DNA of 5,639 bases from an uncultured beta proteobacterium (GCA_903840825.1 CAIMHL010000526.1:1-5639), one strand, 5' to 3'. Shown: positions 1 to 5,639, counted from the first letter of the stretch. Translations and numbers: made by a program. Notes: generated by a model from the sequence alone, not told the origin.

Positions 1-132
1 GGTATCACTTGAAACTGTGCGGTTAATTTTGTTACTCGTCAGTATTTTTTACTTGCAAGCCAAAAAGCCCCGGCCGCTGGACTCACGCATCGAGGTTTGC
101 ACGCATTTCCATCACCCTGCTTTATCCCGGTT

Positions 133-1731
133 TCAAATCACCCTGAACCCATGCGTACCGTCTCGCGCCAGTTGCGCGACCAGACCAAACTCCCAGTCCA
201 GATAAGCCTGCATGGCGGTGTGGGGGCTGTCGGTGCCCTCATAAGGGCGGCGGTAGCGGTCTGTGCGAGGGGAGGCCAAGCGCGTCTCACCCTGCTCTAT
301 GGGCAAAGCTGCATCAAGCCAGGCTTGCGTGCCGCCTTGCAACACGAAAACCTCCGCACCCGTGAGTTGCTTAACTTCAGCGCTGGCAAAGCGGGCCAGT
401 TGGCTGTTGTCACAAGTGAGCACGTAGCGCTTGGCGGTGGGGATATTTTTCAGGGCTTGGTGCGATTCGGAGCGCAGCACAAACCAGGCACCAGGAATGT
501 GACACTTCACATAATTAACGCTGGTGCCGAGATCCAGCACGGCCGTATCAAAGGCTGGCTCCGTCTGCAAATAGTGAGACAACTGCGCGGGGCTTAGCCA
601 GCTCAGCGGGCCTTGCGGCTCGGGTAGCGCGTGGATGCTTGGGCCTGTTTCATTGAAATCTTCGGGCGTAGCGCCGTCCAGCACCCACACGTCCCAGCCC
701 ATTTGCGCCAGCCACGAGGCGCTCATGTTGGCACGCACGCCGTCTTGGTCGGCCAGCACCACGCGCGCCCCGCGCACGGGCACCGACACATCGGTTTCCT
801 GGACCAACTGCCCGCCAGGCGCATTGCTGAAGCCGGGTAGGTGAGCGGTAGCAAATTCTTCCGGGGTACGCACGTCCAGTTGAAAGGTAGTGCGGGCTAC
901 TTCTGCTGAAAATTTTGCCAGATCAGCCTTCACAGCACGCTTCACCCCGGCGCGGTCAGCCACGGTACGGGCCTGGCGGGCCGCCTCTAAGCGCTGTGCC
1001 TCGGTGATGTCGAGCGCGCGGCGATTGGCGCCCGTATCCAGCACTTGCCCGGCCAGCTTCCAGCCAATCGTGCCATTGCGCAGGGCGGAGACCGGGTTGG
1101 GAATACCGGCATTCACCAGCGACTGGGTGCCGATGATGCTGCGGGTGCGCCCCGCGCAATTGACGATGATGCGCGTGGCCGGATCAGGCGCTTGGGCTCG
1201 GGCACGCAGCACCAACTCAGCTCCCGGCACGCTCACGCCGCCGGGAATACTCATGGTTTGGTACTCGTCAAAGCGCCGGGCATCCAGCACCACCACATCG
1301 GCCTGGCTGTCCAGCAGCGCTTTGACTTCTTGCGCCGACAAGCTAGGCGTGTGGCGCTGAGACTCCACCAGCTCGCCAAACGATTTGCTGGGCACGTTAA
1401 CGTCGATAAATAGCTCGCCCCCGGCCTCACGCCAACCACCCAGCCCACCCGCTAACAGCGATACGTCGGTGTAGCCCATGGCTTGCAATTGCTGACAAGC
1501 CCGCGCCGCCAGACCTTCGCCCGCGTCATAAACCACCACTGCGGTGTTCAAGCGCGGGATACGACGCCAGGCGTCCAGCTCAAGGCGCCCAAAGGGCAGA
1601 TTGGCGGCAAAAAGCGGGTGCGCCTGGGCAAAGGGGTCTTCTTCGCGAACATCAACCAGTGCAATTTCTTGGCCCGCCAGCAAGGCTTGGCGTACTTCAG
1701 CAAAGGTTTTTTCAGGGGAAGAAGCGGTCAT
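133..1731 (-). CDS. Four-domain rhodanese-like sulfurtransferase, coupled to a thiol dioxygenase
   Basis: A 532-residue cytoplasmic protein made of four tandem rhodanese-like modules (about residues 5-110, 125-235, 265-360 and 375-485), with a C-terminal tail rich in aromatic and charged residues. Rhodaneses move sulfane sulfur through a cysteine persulfide. Module 2 has the classical loop NCAGRTRS with the catalytic Cys at 192, preceded by LDARRFDEY. Module 4 has TCDNSQLA with Cys440, a less typical loop. Modules 1 (YDAGEG, Asp69) and 3 (ADQDGVR, Asp328) carry Asp at the Cys position and are probably structural or inactive. I chose the ATG at 1731 because it overlaps the dioxygenase stop as ATGA and has GGAA six bases upstream (1738-1741). 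The frame could also open at a TTG at 1743, adding four residues. There is no signal peptide. The partner gene suggests it handles sulfur or sulfite from thiol oxidation; the substrate is unknown. The fold is certain, the reaction is not. Confidence 0.93.
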   Translation of the reverse strand: MTASSPEKTFAEVRQALLAGQEIALVDVREEDPFAQAHPLFAANLPFGRLELDAWRRIPRLNTAVVVYDAGEGLAARACQQLQAMGYTDVSLLAGGLGGWREAGGELFIDVNVPSKSFGELVESQRHTPSLSAQEVKALLDSQADVVVLDARRFDEYQTMSIPGGVSVPGAELVLRARAQAPDPATRIIVNCAGRTRSIIGTQSLVNAGIPNPVSALRNGTIGWKLAGQVLDTGANRRALDITEAQRLEAARQARTVADRAGVKRAVKADLAKFSAEVARTTFQLDVRTPEEFATAHLPGFSNAPGGQLVQETDVSVPVRGARVVLADQDGVRANMSASWLAQMGWDVWVLDGATPEDFNETGPSIHALPEPQGPLSWLSPAQLSHYLQTEPAFDTAVLDLGTSVNYVKCHIPGAWFVLRSESHQALKNIPTAKRYVLTCDNSQLARFASAEVKQLTGAEVFVLQGGTQAWLDAALPIEQGETRLASPRTDRYRRPYEGTDSPHTAMQAYLDWEFGLVAQLARDGTHGFRVI

Positions 1732-2318
1732 GCAAGGTTCCAAATATTGGGCAAGGTGGGGTTGGTATAGCCCGACACAAAATTTTTAACAGTGCCGTCT
1801 TCAAGGTAAACATGCCGTTGCACAGCGCCGATGTTGGCGCCGTAGACATGAATACTGATGGAGGTTTGGTCTGCAAAGGCGTTGCTCACGCGGTGGATAT
1901 CGCCAATACGGGGCGACACGGCTTCTACTTGCCCGGGCCGCAAGGTGACGGTTTCGCCACTGGGTGCCCAGTGACCAGCCCCGTTTTTGGCGTAAGGCTG
2001 GGCGCGCTCGGCACCCCGCAGCATGCCAATGAGCCCCCACACCGTGTGGTCATGGATGGGCGTGGCCTGCCCTGGCCCCCACACAAAGCTGACTACAGAG
2101 AAACGCGCCAATGAGTCCGCGTGCAGCAAAAACTGTTGGTAATACTGGGGGTGAGGCTGGGCGTAGGCATCGGGCAACCAGTCGTCATGCGCCACCAGCT
2201 CGCCCAAGAGGGCAGCGCCATGGCTCAAAATCTCAGGCTCTTGCGGGTGGCGCTCCAGCAGCGCGGCCATTTGCTCCACAAAGTGGCGCAGGCGGGGTAG
2301 ATTAGGGTTAGTTGCCAT
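1728..2318 (-). CDS. Cupin thiol dioxygenase, Gln-type (probable 3-mercaptopropionate dioxygenase; cysteine dioxygenase family)
   Basis: A 196-residue single-cupin non-haem Fe(II) enzyme that adds O2 to a small thiol to give a sulfinic acid. The iron ligands are His89 and His91 in PIHDH and His142 in GDIHRV. The Ser155-His157-Tyr159 triad of the family is present (SISIHVYG). The residue that would form the Cys-Tyr crosslink of mammalian cysteine dioxygenase is Gly95 (HDHTVWG), as is usual in bacteria. Gln62 (QYYQQF) and Arg168 (QRH) match the Gln-type subgroup, whose characterised members prefer 3-mercaptopropionate, whereas Arg-type enzymes use cysteine. The length is typical of bacterial members. 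The start is the ATG at 2318; no strong ribosome binding site is visible. It is the first gene of an operon with the rhodanese, which begins inside its stop codon. The family is secure; the substrate is inferred from a few residues and could still be cysteine or another thiol. Confidence 0.95.
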   Translation of the reverse strand: MATNPNLPRLRHFVEQMAALLERHPQEPEILSHGAALLGELVAHDDWLPDAYAQPHPQYYQQFLLHADSLARFSVVSFVWGPGQATPIHDHTVWGLIGMLRGAERAQPYAKNGAGHWAPSGETVTLRPGQVEAVSPRIGDIHRVSNAFADQTSISIHVYGANIGAVQRHVYLEDGTVKNFVSGYTNPTLPNIWNLA

Positions 2319-2351
2319 GGTGAATGCTCGCTTGAAAGTGAACGAAGCCTA

Positions 2352-2357
2352 AATATA
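2352..2357 (-). promoter_or_regulatory. Possible -10 box (TATATT) of the dioxygenase-rhodanese operon
   Basis: Read on the minus strand, TATATT lies about 34 bases before the dioxygenase ATG, which would give a 5' leader of roughly 27 bases. No good -35 hexamer is seen at 16-18 bases; the sequence there is a T-run followed by CAGC. The promoter would therefore be weak, activator-dependent or wrongly placed. This is the only AT-rich hexamer of its kind close to the gene. Confidence 0.3.
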
Positions 2358-2483
2358 GTGGCAATGCTGAAAAAGCACGGCTGCTCGACCCGTTTTTACT
2401 TGAATCCAGCCGCCTTAAAACACCCAAGGCCCCGAGGTTTTACACTCTAGGGTTTTCCCCTCCCGCTATTTGTGGCATTTTGC

Positions 2484-2487
2484 AAGG
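2484..2487 (+). promoter_or_regulatory. Ribosome binding site deciding the fpr start
   Basis: AAGG stands six bases before the ATG at 2494. The open frame extends upstream to a TTG at 2470, but that would add eight residues absent from known Fpr proteins and would place this site inside the gene. The site and the family N-terminus (MSAFLEETVL) both support 2494. Confidence 0.6.
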
Positions 2488-2493
2488 CAATTG

Positions 2494-3270
2494 ATGAGTG
2501 CATTTCTAGAAGAAACCGTTTTGAGCGTCCACCACTGGACAGACCGCCTGTTCAGCTTTACCACCACGCGTGACCCCACTTTGCGCTTTTCAAACGGCCA
2601 TTTCACCATGATCGGCCTGCGCCTGGAGACCGGCAAACCACTGCTGCGCGCCTACAGTATTGTGAGTGCCAACTACGAAGACCACCTGGAGTTTTTGAGC
2701 ATCAAGGTGCAAGACGGCCCCCTCACCTCGCGCCTGCAGCACATCAAGGTGGGCGACAAAATTGTGGTGGGTCGCAAGCCCACTGGCACGCTCCTCATCA
2801 ATTACCTGCTGCCTGGCAAAAACCTGTACCTCATTGGCACCGGCACCGGCTTGGCGCCGTTTTTGAGCGTGGCGCGTGACCCCGAGACCTACGAGCGTTT
2901 CGAGAAAGTCATTGTGGTGCACGGCGTGCGCGATGTGGCAGAACTGGCCTACCGCGAGTACCTGACCCACGAGCTGCCTGACCATGAGTTTTTGGGCGAG
3001 ATGGTGACGAACCAGATGCTGTACTACCCCACGGTCACGCGCGAGCCGTTCGTGAACCAGGGCCGTGTCACCACGCTGATCGAGACCGGCAAGATGCAGT
3101 CCGACTTGGGCCTGCCTGCGCTCGACCCCGCCAACGACCGCGTCATGCTCTGCGGCAGCCCCGGCATGCTGCGCGATTTGAAGCACATGCTGGAAAAGCG
3201 CGGCTTCATGGAAGGCAACACCACCAAGCAAGGCGACTTCGTGATTGAGCGGGCGTTTGCGGAGCAGTGA
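2494..3270 (+). CDS. fpr: Ferredoxin/flavodoxin--NADP+ reductase
   Basis: A 258-residue soluble FAD enzyme that passes electrons between NADP(H) and ferredoxin or flavodoxin. The N-terminal half is the FAD-binding barrel, with the RAYS motif at 52-55 contacting the flavin and a GRKPTGTL segment at 93-100. The C-terminal half is the NADP-binding domain, with GTGTGLAPF at 115-123, VHGVRD at 143-148 and CGSPGM at 210-215. The end, GDFVIERAFAEQ, is the extended C-terminus of the proteobacterial (Azotobacter/Pseudomonas-like) subclass, unlike plant enzymes, which end in Tyr. The length matches that subclass (about 257-258). It stands alone: divergent from the thiol dioxygenase operon by 175 bases and convergent with the thioredoxin-like gene. 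No ferredoxin or flavodoxin gene is adjacent, so the partner is unknown. In other proteobacteria fpr genes respond to oxidative stress or iron; I could not identify a matching operator here. Confidence 0.97.
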   Translation: MSAFLEETVLSVHHWTDRLFSFTTTRDPTLRFSNGHFTMIGLRLETGKPLLRAYSIVSANYEDHLEFLSIKVQDGPLTSRLQHIKVGDKIVVGRKPTGTLLINYLLPGKNLYLIGTGTGLAPFLSVARDPETYERFEKVIVVHGVRDVAELAYREYLTHELPDHEFLGEMVTNQMLYYPTVTREPFVNQGRVTTLIETGKMQSDLGLPALDPANDRVMLCGSPGMLRDLKHMLEKRGFMEGNTTKQGDFVIERAFAEQ

Positions 3271-3297
3271 GGCCCGACTGCTTGGTTCGCTACTAAT

Positions 3298-3343
3298 AAA
3301 ATAGCTGCTTAAGCAAGCCCCATAAGCTTTAGCGGCCTATTTT
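3298..3343. repeat. Imperfect palindromic repeat (Comamonadaceae-type dispersed hairpin)
   Basis: The left arm 3298-3314 (AAAATAGCTGCTTAAGC) pairs with the right arm 3326-3343 (GCTTTAGCGGCCTATTTT) around an 11-base loop. There are about 15 Watson-Crick pairs and one G-T pair, with one bulge and one mismatch. The pattern AATAGCTGCT...AGCGGCCTATTTT resembles a short hairpin I know as abundant between genes of Comamonadaceae genomes. Compensating A/T-rich ends and a short hairpin in an intergenic space fit a REP-like element. It lies 27 bases after the fpr stop and ahead of the terminator. Its role, if any, may be mRNA 3'-end stability. Only one copy is in this window, so the claim that it is repeated rests on memory. 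Confidence 0.6.
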
Positions 3344-3354
3344 TTAACTTTATT

Positions 3355-3379
3355 AAACGGCACTTAGGGTGCCGTTTTT
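3355..3379 (+). terminator. Intrinsic terminator of fpr, possibly bidirectional
   Basis: AAACGGCAC (3355-3363) and GTGCCGTTT (3369-3377) form a perfect nine-pair stem with a five-base loop. Five T bases (3375-3379) follow on the plus strand. It ends at the last base of the convergent thioredoxin-like gene's stop codon. On the minus strand the same hairpin starts directly after that stop but is followed by a weaker TTTAATAAAGTT tract, so it may stop transcription from both sides, better for fpr. Confidence 0.85.
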
Positions 3380-3762
3380 CATGGCGTGTTTTTAGCGCGT
3401 ATCCGCGCCACAACGGCCGCCAGTTCAGGGTCAGCCAGCGCGGGGGCGCCTGCGTTGTCGAGCTGCGACTTGACCAACCGATCCAGCATTTCCAGCTGCG
3501 GCGTCACCGGGCCAAAAAAGCGGGGCTCAGGGCCGGTGGCCATCAGCAGCGTGGGGAAGTCTTCCACATCCAGCGGGTGCAGCAGGTCGGCCTCGTCTTC
3601 CACATCTACCCACAAAAACGTTGCCTGTGGGTATTTGGCCTGTACCTGGGCAAAGCGGGGGGCGTAGTCGCGGCACACGCCGCACCACGCGGCACACAGG
3701 CACACCACTAGCAAGGATGGCTGGGGCGCATCAGGAGTCAGGGCGGCAATCTCAGTAGTCAT
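3379..3762 (-). CDS. Thioredoxin-like protein with CGVC active site
   Basis: A 127-residue thioredoxin-fold protein. The redox motif WCGVC has its cysteines at 27 and 30, and the cis-proline segment is DFPTLL (Pro70). WVDVEDEADL at 51-60 matches the beta strand and acidic turn that follow helix 2 in thioredoxins. CGVC differs from the CGPC of housekeeping thioredoxins, so redox potential and partners may differ. Two more cysteines, 21 and 23, lie on the strand just before the active site. The active site begins only 26 residues in and there is no signal peptide or lipobox, so it is probably cytoplasmic. The start is the ATG at 3762; the purine stretch AGAGG is only one base from it, which is too close for an ideal ribosome binding site. 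It lies 29 bases after the CoA-transferase on the same strand and may share its transcript past a weak hairpin. Its partner proteins are unknown. Confidence 0.9.
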   Translation of the reverse strand: MTTEIAALTPDAPQPSLLVVCLCAAWCGVCRDYAPRFAQVQAKYPQATFLWVDVEDEADLLHPLDVEDFPTLLMATGPEPRFFGPVTPQLEMLDRLVKSQLDNAGAPALADPELAAVVARIRAKNTP

Positions 3763-3784
3763 GCCTCTATTTTGCTTTAAAAGA

Positions 3785-3803
3785 CTGCCCCTTAAGCGGG
3801 CAG
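3785..3803 (-). terminator. Small hairpin at the end of the CoA-transferase gene (weak terminator or attenuator)
   Basis: On the minus strand CTGCCC (3803-3798) pairs with GGGCAG (3790-3785) around a seven-base loop, followed by TCTTTT. The left arm is made of the last sense codons (Leu-Pro) and the loop holds the TAA stop. The stem is short but GC-rich. It may partly end transcription before the thioredoxin-like gene and so lower its expression; terminating ribosomes would also cover it. Confidence 0.4.
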
Positions 3804-5324
3804 CATGCGCCCAGTGCGCTCATAACGGCTGTGCCAAGACAGCGCCTCATCCAAAATATGGGGCGTGTGCATGCCGCCGTGCCCGCTGCGGGCGGCCCGC
3901 TCAGCACGCGCCACATAGTCGCGCAGCGCGGGGCGAAAATCAGGGTGCGCGCAGCGCTCGATCACCACCTGAGAGCGCTGACGCGGCGCCAGGCCACGCA
4001 GATCGGCAAGACCTTGCTCGGTCACCAAAATCTGCACATCGTGCTCGGTATGGTCCACATGGCTCACCATGGGGACCAGGCAGGAGATAGCGCCGCCCTT
4101 GGCGGTTGAGGGCGTCATAAACATCGACAGGTAAGCATTGCGTGCAAAGTCGCCCGAGCCGCCAATACCGTTCATGATGCTGGTGCCCATGATGTGCGTG
4201 GAGTTCACGTTGCCGTAAATATCGGCCTCAATCATGCCATTCATGGCAATGACGCCCAAGCGGCGGATGACCTCGGGGTGGTTGGAAATTTCTTGGGGTC
4301 GCAACACGATGCGCTGGCGGTAAAAATCCAGGTTGTCCAAAAACTCCTTCATTCCCGCCGCACTGAACGACAGCGCTGTGGCTGAGGCCATCACCAGTTT
4401 GCCCGACTTGAGCATCTCCAGCATGCCGTCCTGCAACACCTCGGTATAGGCGGTGAGCTGCCCAAAAGGGCCTTGGTTCAAGCCCGACAGCACGGCATTG
4501 GCGATGTTGCCAACCCCTGACTGCAGCGGCAGCAACTCCGCAGGAATGCGACCTTTTTGAACCTCGTGCCCAAAGAATTCCAAAATATGCTCGGCTATGC
4601 GCTGCGAGGTTTCATCCGGGGCGGCAAAGGTGGTGTCGCGGTCGGGTGAATGGGTCTCGACCACGGCCACCACTTTGCTCAAGTCAACATGCAGGTACGG
4701 CTCGCCAATGCGTTCGCCGGGGTGCGTCATGGGAATCGGCTTGCGGTGCGGCGGGCGCTCGGTGCCGTAGTAAATATCATGCATCCCCTGCAGGGCCAGA
4801 GGCTGATGGCTGTTGACCTCCAGAATCACCTTGTCGGCCTGATCAAGCCAGGTCTTGTTGTTGCCCACCGACGAGGACGGGATCAGGCGCCCGTCTTCAA
4901 GGATGCCCGCCACCTCAATCACCGCCACATTGAGCTTGCCCAAAAACCCAAACCAGACAAACTGCGCCACATGCGACAAATGAAGATCGATGTAATTCAT
5001 TTGCCCCGCATTGATGCGCGCCCTGCAAACCGGGTCGGACTGGTAAGGCAGCCGCATATCGATGCCGCCCACCTTGGCCAGCGCACCGTCGAGTTCGGGC
5101 GCGGTCGAGGCGCCTGTCCACACGCCGATGCGAAACGTGTTGCCGTGCTGGTTGGCTTGCTCGATGTGCCGGGCCAAAGCCTGGGGAATCGCCTTGGGGT
5201 AACCCGCACCCGTGAAGCCGCTCATGCCCACATGGTCACCGTGGTGAATAAGCGCGGCGGCGGCATCGGCTGACATGATTTTCTGGCGCAAGCCGGGGTG
5301 AAGAATGCGTGAAGCAGTGGTCAT
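3792..5324 (-). CDS. Acetyl-CoA hydrolase/transferase family: succinate:acyl-CoA CoA-transferase
   Basis: A 510-residue cytoplasmic class I CoA-transferase of the succinate CoA-transferase subgroup (relatives: AarC succinyl-CoA:acetate, YgfH/ScpC propionyl-CoA:succinate). The N-terminal domain shows VGMSGFTGAGYPKAIP at 32-47. The C-terminal domain carries the CoA-binding segment QSGVGNIANAV (268-278) and the catalytic glutamate in YTEVLQDG (Glu295), which forms the acyl-glutamyl and glutamyl-CoA intermediates. A conserved GGSGDFARNAY follows at 388-398. The length is normal (about 490-510). The open frame extends upstream to a TTG at 5483, but those 53 residues are basic and unlike the family. 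The ATG at 5324 gives the expected MTTASRI...KIMSADAAAALI start, although no strong ribosome binding site precedes it. The likely role is to recover CoA from acetyl- or propionyl-CoA with succinate in a TCA bypass or overflow pathway. The exact acyl partner cannot be read from sequence. An FNR-type site lies about 140 bases upstream. Confidence 0.95.
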   Translation of the reverse strand: MTTASRILHPGLRQKIMSADAAAALIHHGDHVGMSGFTGAGYPKAIPQALARHIEQANQHGNTFRIGVWTGASTAPELDGALAKVGGIDMRLPYQSDPVCRARINAGQMNYIDLHLSHVAQFVWFGFLGKLNVAVIEVAGILEDGRLIPSSSVGNNKTWLDQADKVILEVNSHQPLALQGMHDIYYGTERPPHRKPIPMTHPGERIGEPYLHVDLSKVVAVVETHSPDRDTTFAAPDETSQRIAEHILEFFGHEVQKGRIPAELLPLQSGVGNIANAVLSGLNQGPFGQLTAYTEVLQDGMLEMLKSGKLVMASATALSFSAAGMKEFLDNLDFYRQRIVLRPQEISNHPEVIRRLGVIAMNGMIEADIYGNVNSTHIMGTSIMNGIGGSGDFARNAYLSMFMTPSTAKGGAISCLVPMVSHVDHTEHDVQILVTEQGLADLRGLAPRQRSQVVIERCAHPDFRPALRDYVARAERAARSGHGGMHTPHILDEALSWHSRYERTGRMLPA

Positions 5325-5639
5325 TGGGTGCTTGTGTGTCAATTGGGTGGGCAGGGGCTGGGCTCGTCGCTGGCGAGTGTAAGAGCGACAACGCCCTTCA
5401 ATTCCCTTTTTAAAGCCCAAAAAACAGGGCAAGCCGCGCATTGAACTGATTTCTTGAACATCCTTGATGCGGATCAAAAACAAGGGTTTACCCTAAGCTT
5501 GGAGCTTTGGCCTTTGAGCCCGTGATGTTGATTTTGAAATGAACAACAAGTCGAATAATCCTGACCCTCCCAGCCCCAAGAAATACCTCTATATATGTTT
5601 TAGCTATTTAGAACCAAGAAATCAGTAGTTCCAGTTTTA
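5325..5639. other. Non-coding right flank upstream of the CoA-transferase
   Basis: These 315 bases hold no gene I can support. The CoA-transferase side contains its leader and an FNR-type palindrome (5464-5477). TTGAAC occurs twice, at 5441 and 5454, 13 bases apart. The last 100 bases are AT-rich (for example CTCTATATATGTTTTAG) and could be a promoter or leader for a gene starting beyond the window. The only plus-strand reading frame is a 29-codon ATG frame at 5539-5628 without a ribosome binding site. Confidence 0.6.
5464..5477. promoter_or_regulatory. FNR/Anr/Dnr-type binding site (perfect consensus)
   Basis: TTGATGCGGATCAA matches the FNR-family consensus TTGAT-N4-ATCAA in every fixed position. 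It is centred about 147 bases before the CoA-transferase ATG. If it activated that gene from the usual -41.5 position, the transcript would start near 5429, but the hexamer expected at -10 (ATGCGC) is poor. It could therefore act from another distance, repress, or serve a plus-strand gene beyond 5639. The regulator identity (FNR, Anr or Dnr) is not determined by the site. Confidence 0.7.

Noticed and set aside
62..80. Possible terminator for the dioxygenase-rhodanese operon (minus strand, GC-rich run followed by TTTTT)
   Set aside because: Only about three consecutive pairs (AGC/GCT) can form before mismatches, so there is no convincing stem. The 132-base left flank shows no better hairpin.
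17..205. A 62-codon plus-strand frame at the left edge with a hydrophobic start (MRLILLLVSIFYL)
   Set aside because: It resembles a signal sequence by chance, but it runs into the antisense of the rhodanese 3' end, has no ribosome binding site, and the rest looks non-coding.
2400..2445. TTGAAT and TACACT as an fpr promoter pair
   Set aside because: The hexamers are not at 16-18 base spacing from each other or from suitable partners. No promoter for fpr could be assigned with confidence.
2590..3231. A 213-codon minus-strand open frame opposite fpr
   Set aside because: It is a shadow of fpr codon usage. No motif was seen and it is fully contained in a certain gene.
4650..5273. A 207-codon plus-strand open frame opposite the CoA-transferase
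   Set aside because: It lies wholly antisense to a well-recognised conserved gene, has no recognisable domain, and is rich in His, Arg and Gly as expected for the reverse of GC-rich coding sequence.
5325..5483. N-terminal extension of the CoA-transferase from a TTG at 5483
   Set aside because: The 53 extra residues are basic and unlike the family, and the stretch overlaps the FNR-type site. The family N-terminus begins at the ATG at 5324.
5539..5628. A 29-codon plus-strand frame (MNNKSNNPDPPS...)
   Set aside because: It has no ribosome binding site, no recognisable similarity and a length expected by chance in AT-rich DNA.

Overview
The window looks like a chromosomal stretch of a betaproteobacterium, most likely Comamonadaceae (Rhodoferax/Polaromonas-like). 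This rests on the style of the proteins, the moderately high GC content, and an imperfect palindrome after fpr that resembles a dispersed hairpin repeat I know from that family. The assignment is from recall, not from a search. There are five protein genes and no RNA gene, insertion sequence, phage gene or CRISPR array.

Layout: (1) 1-132 is the 3' flank of the first operon, with no gene and no clear terminator. (2) 133-2318, minus strand, is a two-gene operon: a cupin thiol dioxygenase (1728-2318) followed by a four-domain rhodanese (133-1731). Stop and start overlap as ATGA, which suggests translational coupling. (3) 2319-2493 is a divergent intergenic region. (4) 2494-3270, plus strand, is fpr, a ferredoxin/flavodoxin-NADP+ reductase. 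It is followed by an imperfect palindromic repeat and then a strong intrinsic terminator. (5) 3379-5324, minus strand and convergent with fpr, holds a succinate-type acyl-CoA:carboxylate CoA-transferase (3792-5324) followed by a small cytoplasmic thioredoxin-like protein (3379-3762). (6) 5325-5639 is a 315-base non-coding flank. It carries an exact FNR/Anr-type palindrome (5464-5477) upstream of the CoA-transferase.

Function: the dioxygenase-rhodanese pair points to oxidation of a small thiol to a sulfinate, with handling of sulfane sulfur or sulfite. The dioxygenase has the Gln-type signature of 3-mercaptopropionate dioxygenases rather than the Arg-type signature of true cysteine dioxygenases. 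The CoA-transferase would move CoA between succinate and acetate or propionate, and the FNR-type site suggests oxygen-dependent control. Fpr balances NADPH with ferredoxin or flavodoxin. A link between the thiol operon and the CoA-transferase (3-mercaptopropionate catabolism ends at propionyl-CoA) is possible but is inference only. I see no evidence of a wholly new system. The most interesting points are the enzyme-type reassignment, the half-degenerate four-domain rhodanese, the perfect FNR box and the cysteine-rich thioredoxin-like active site.
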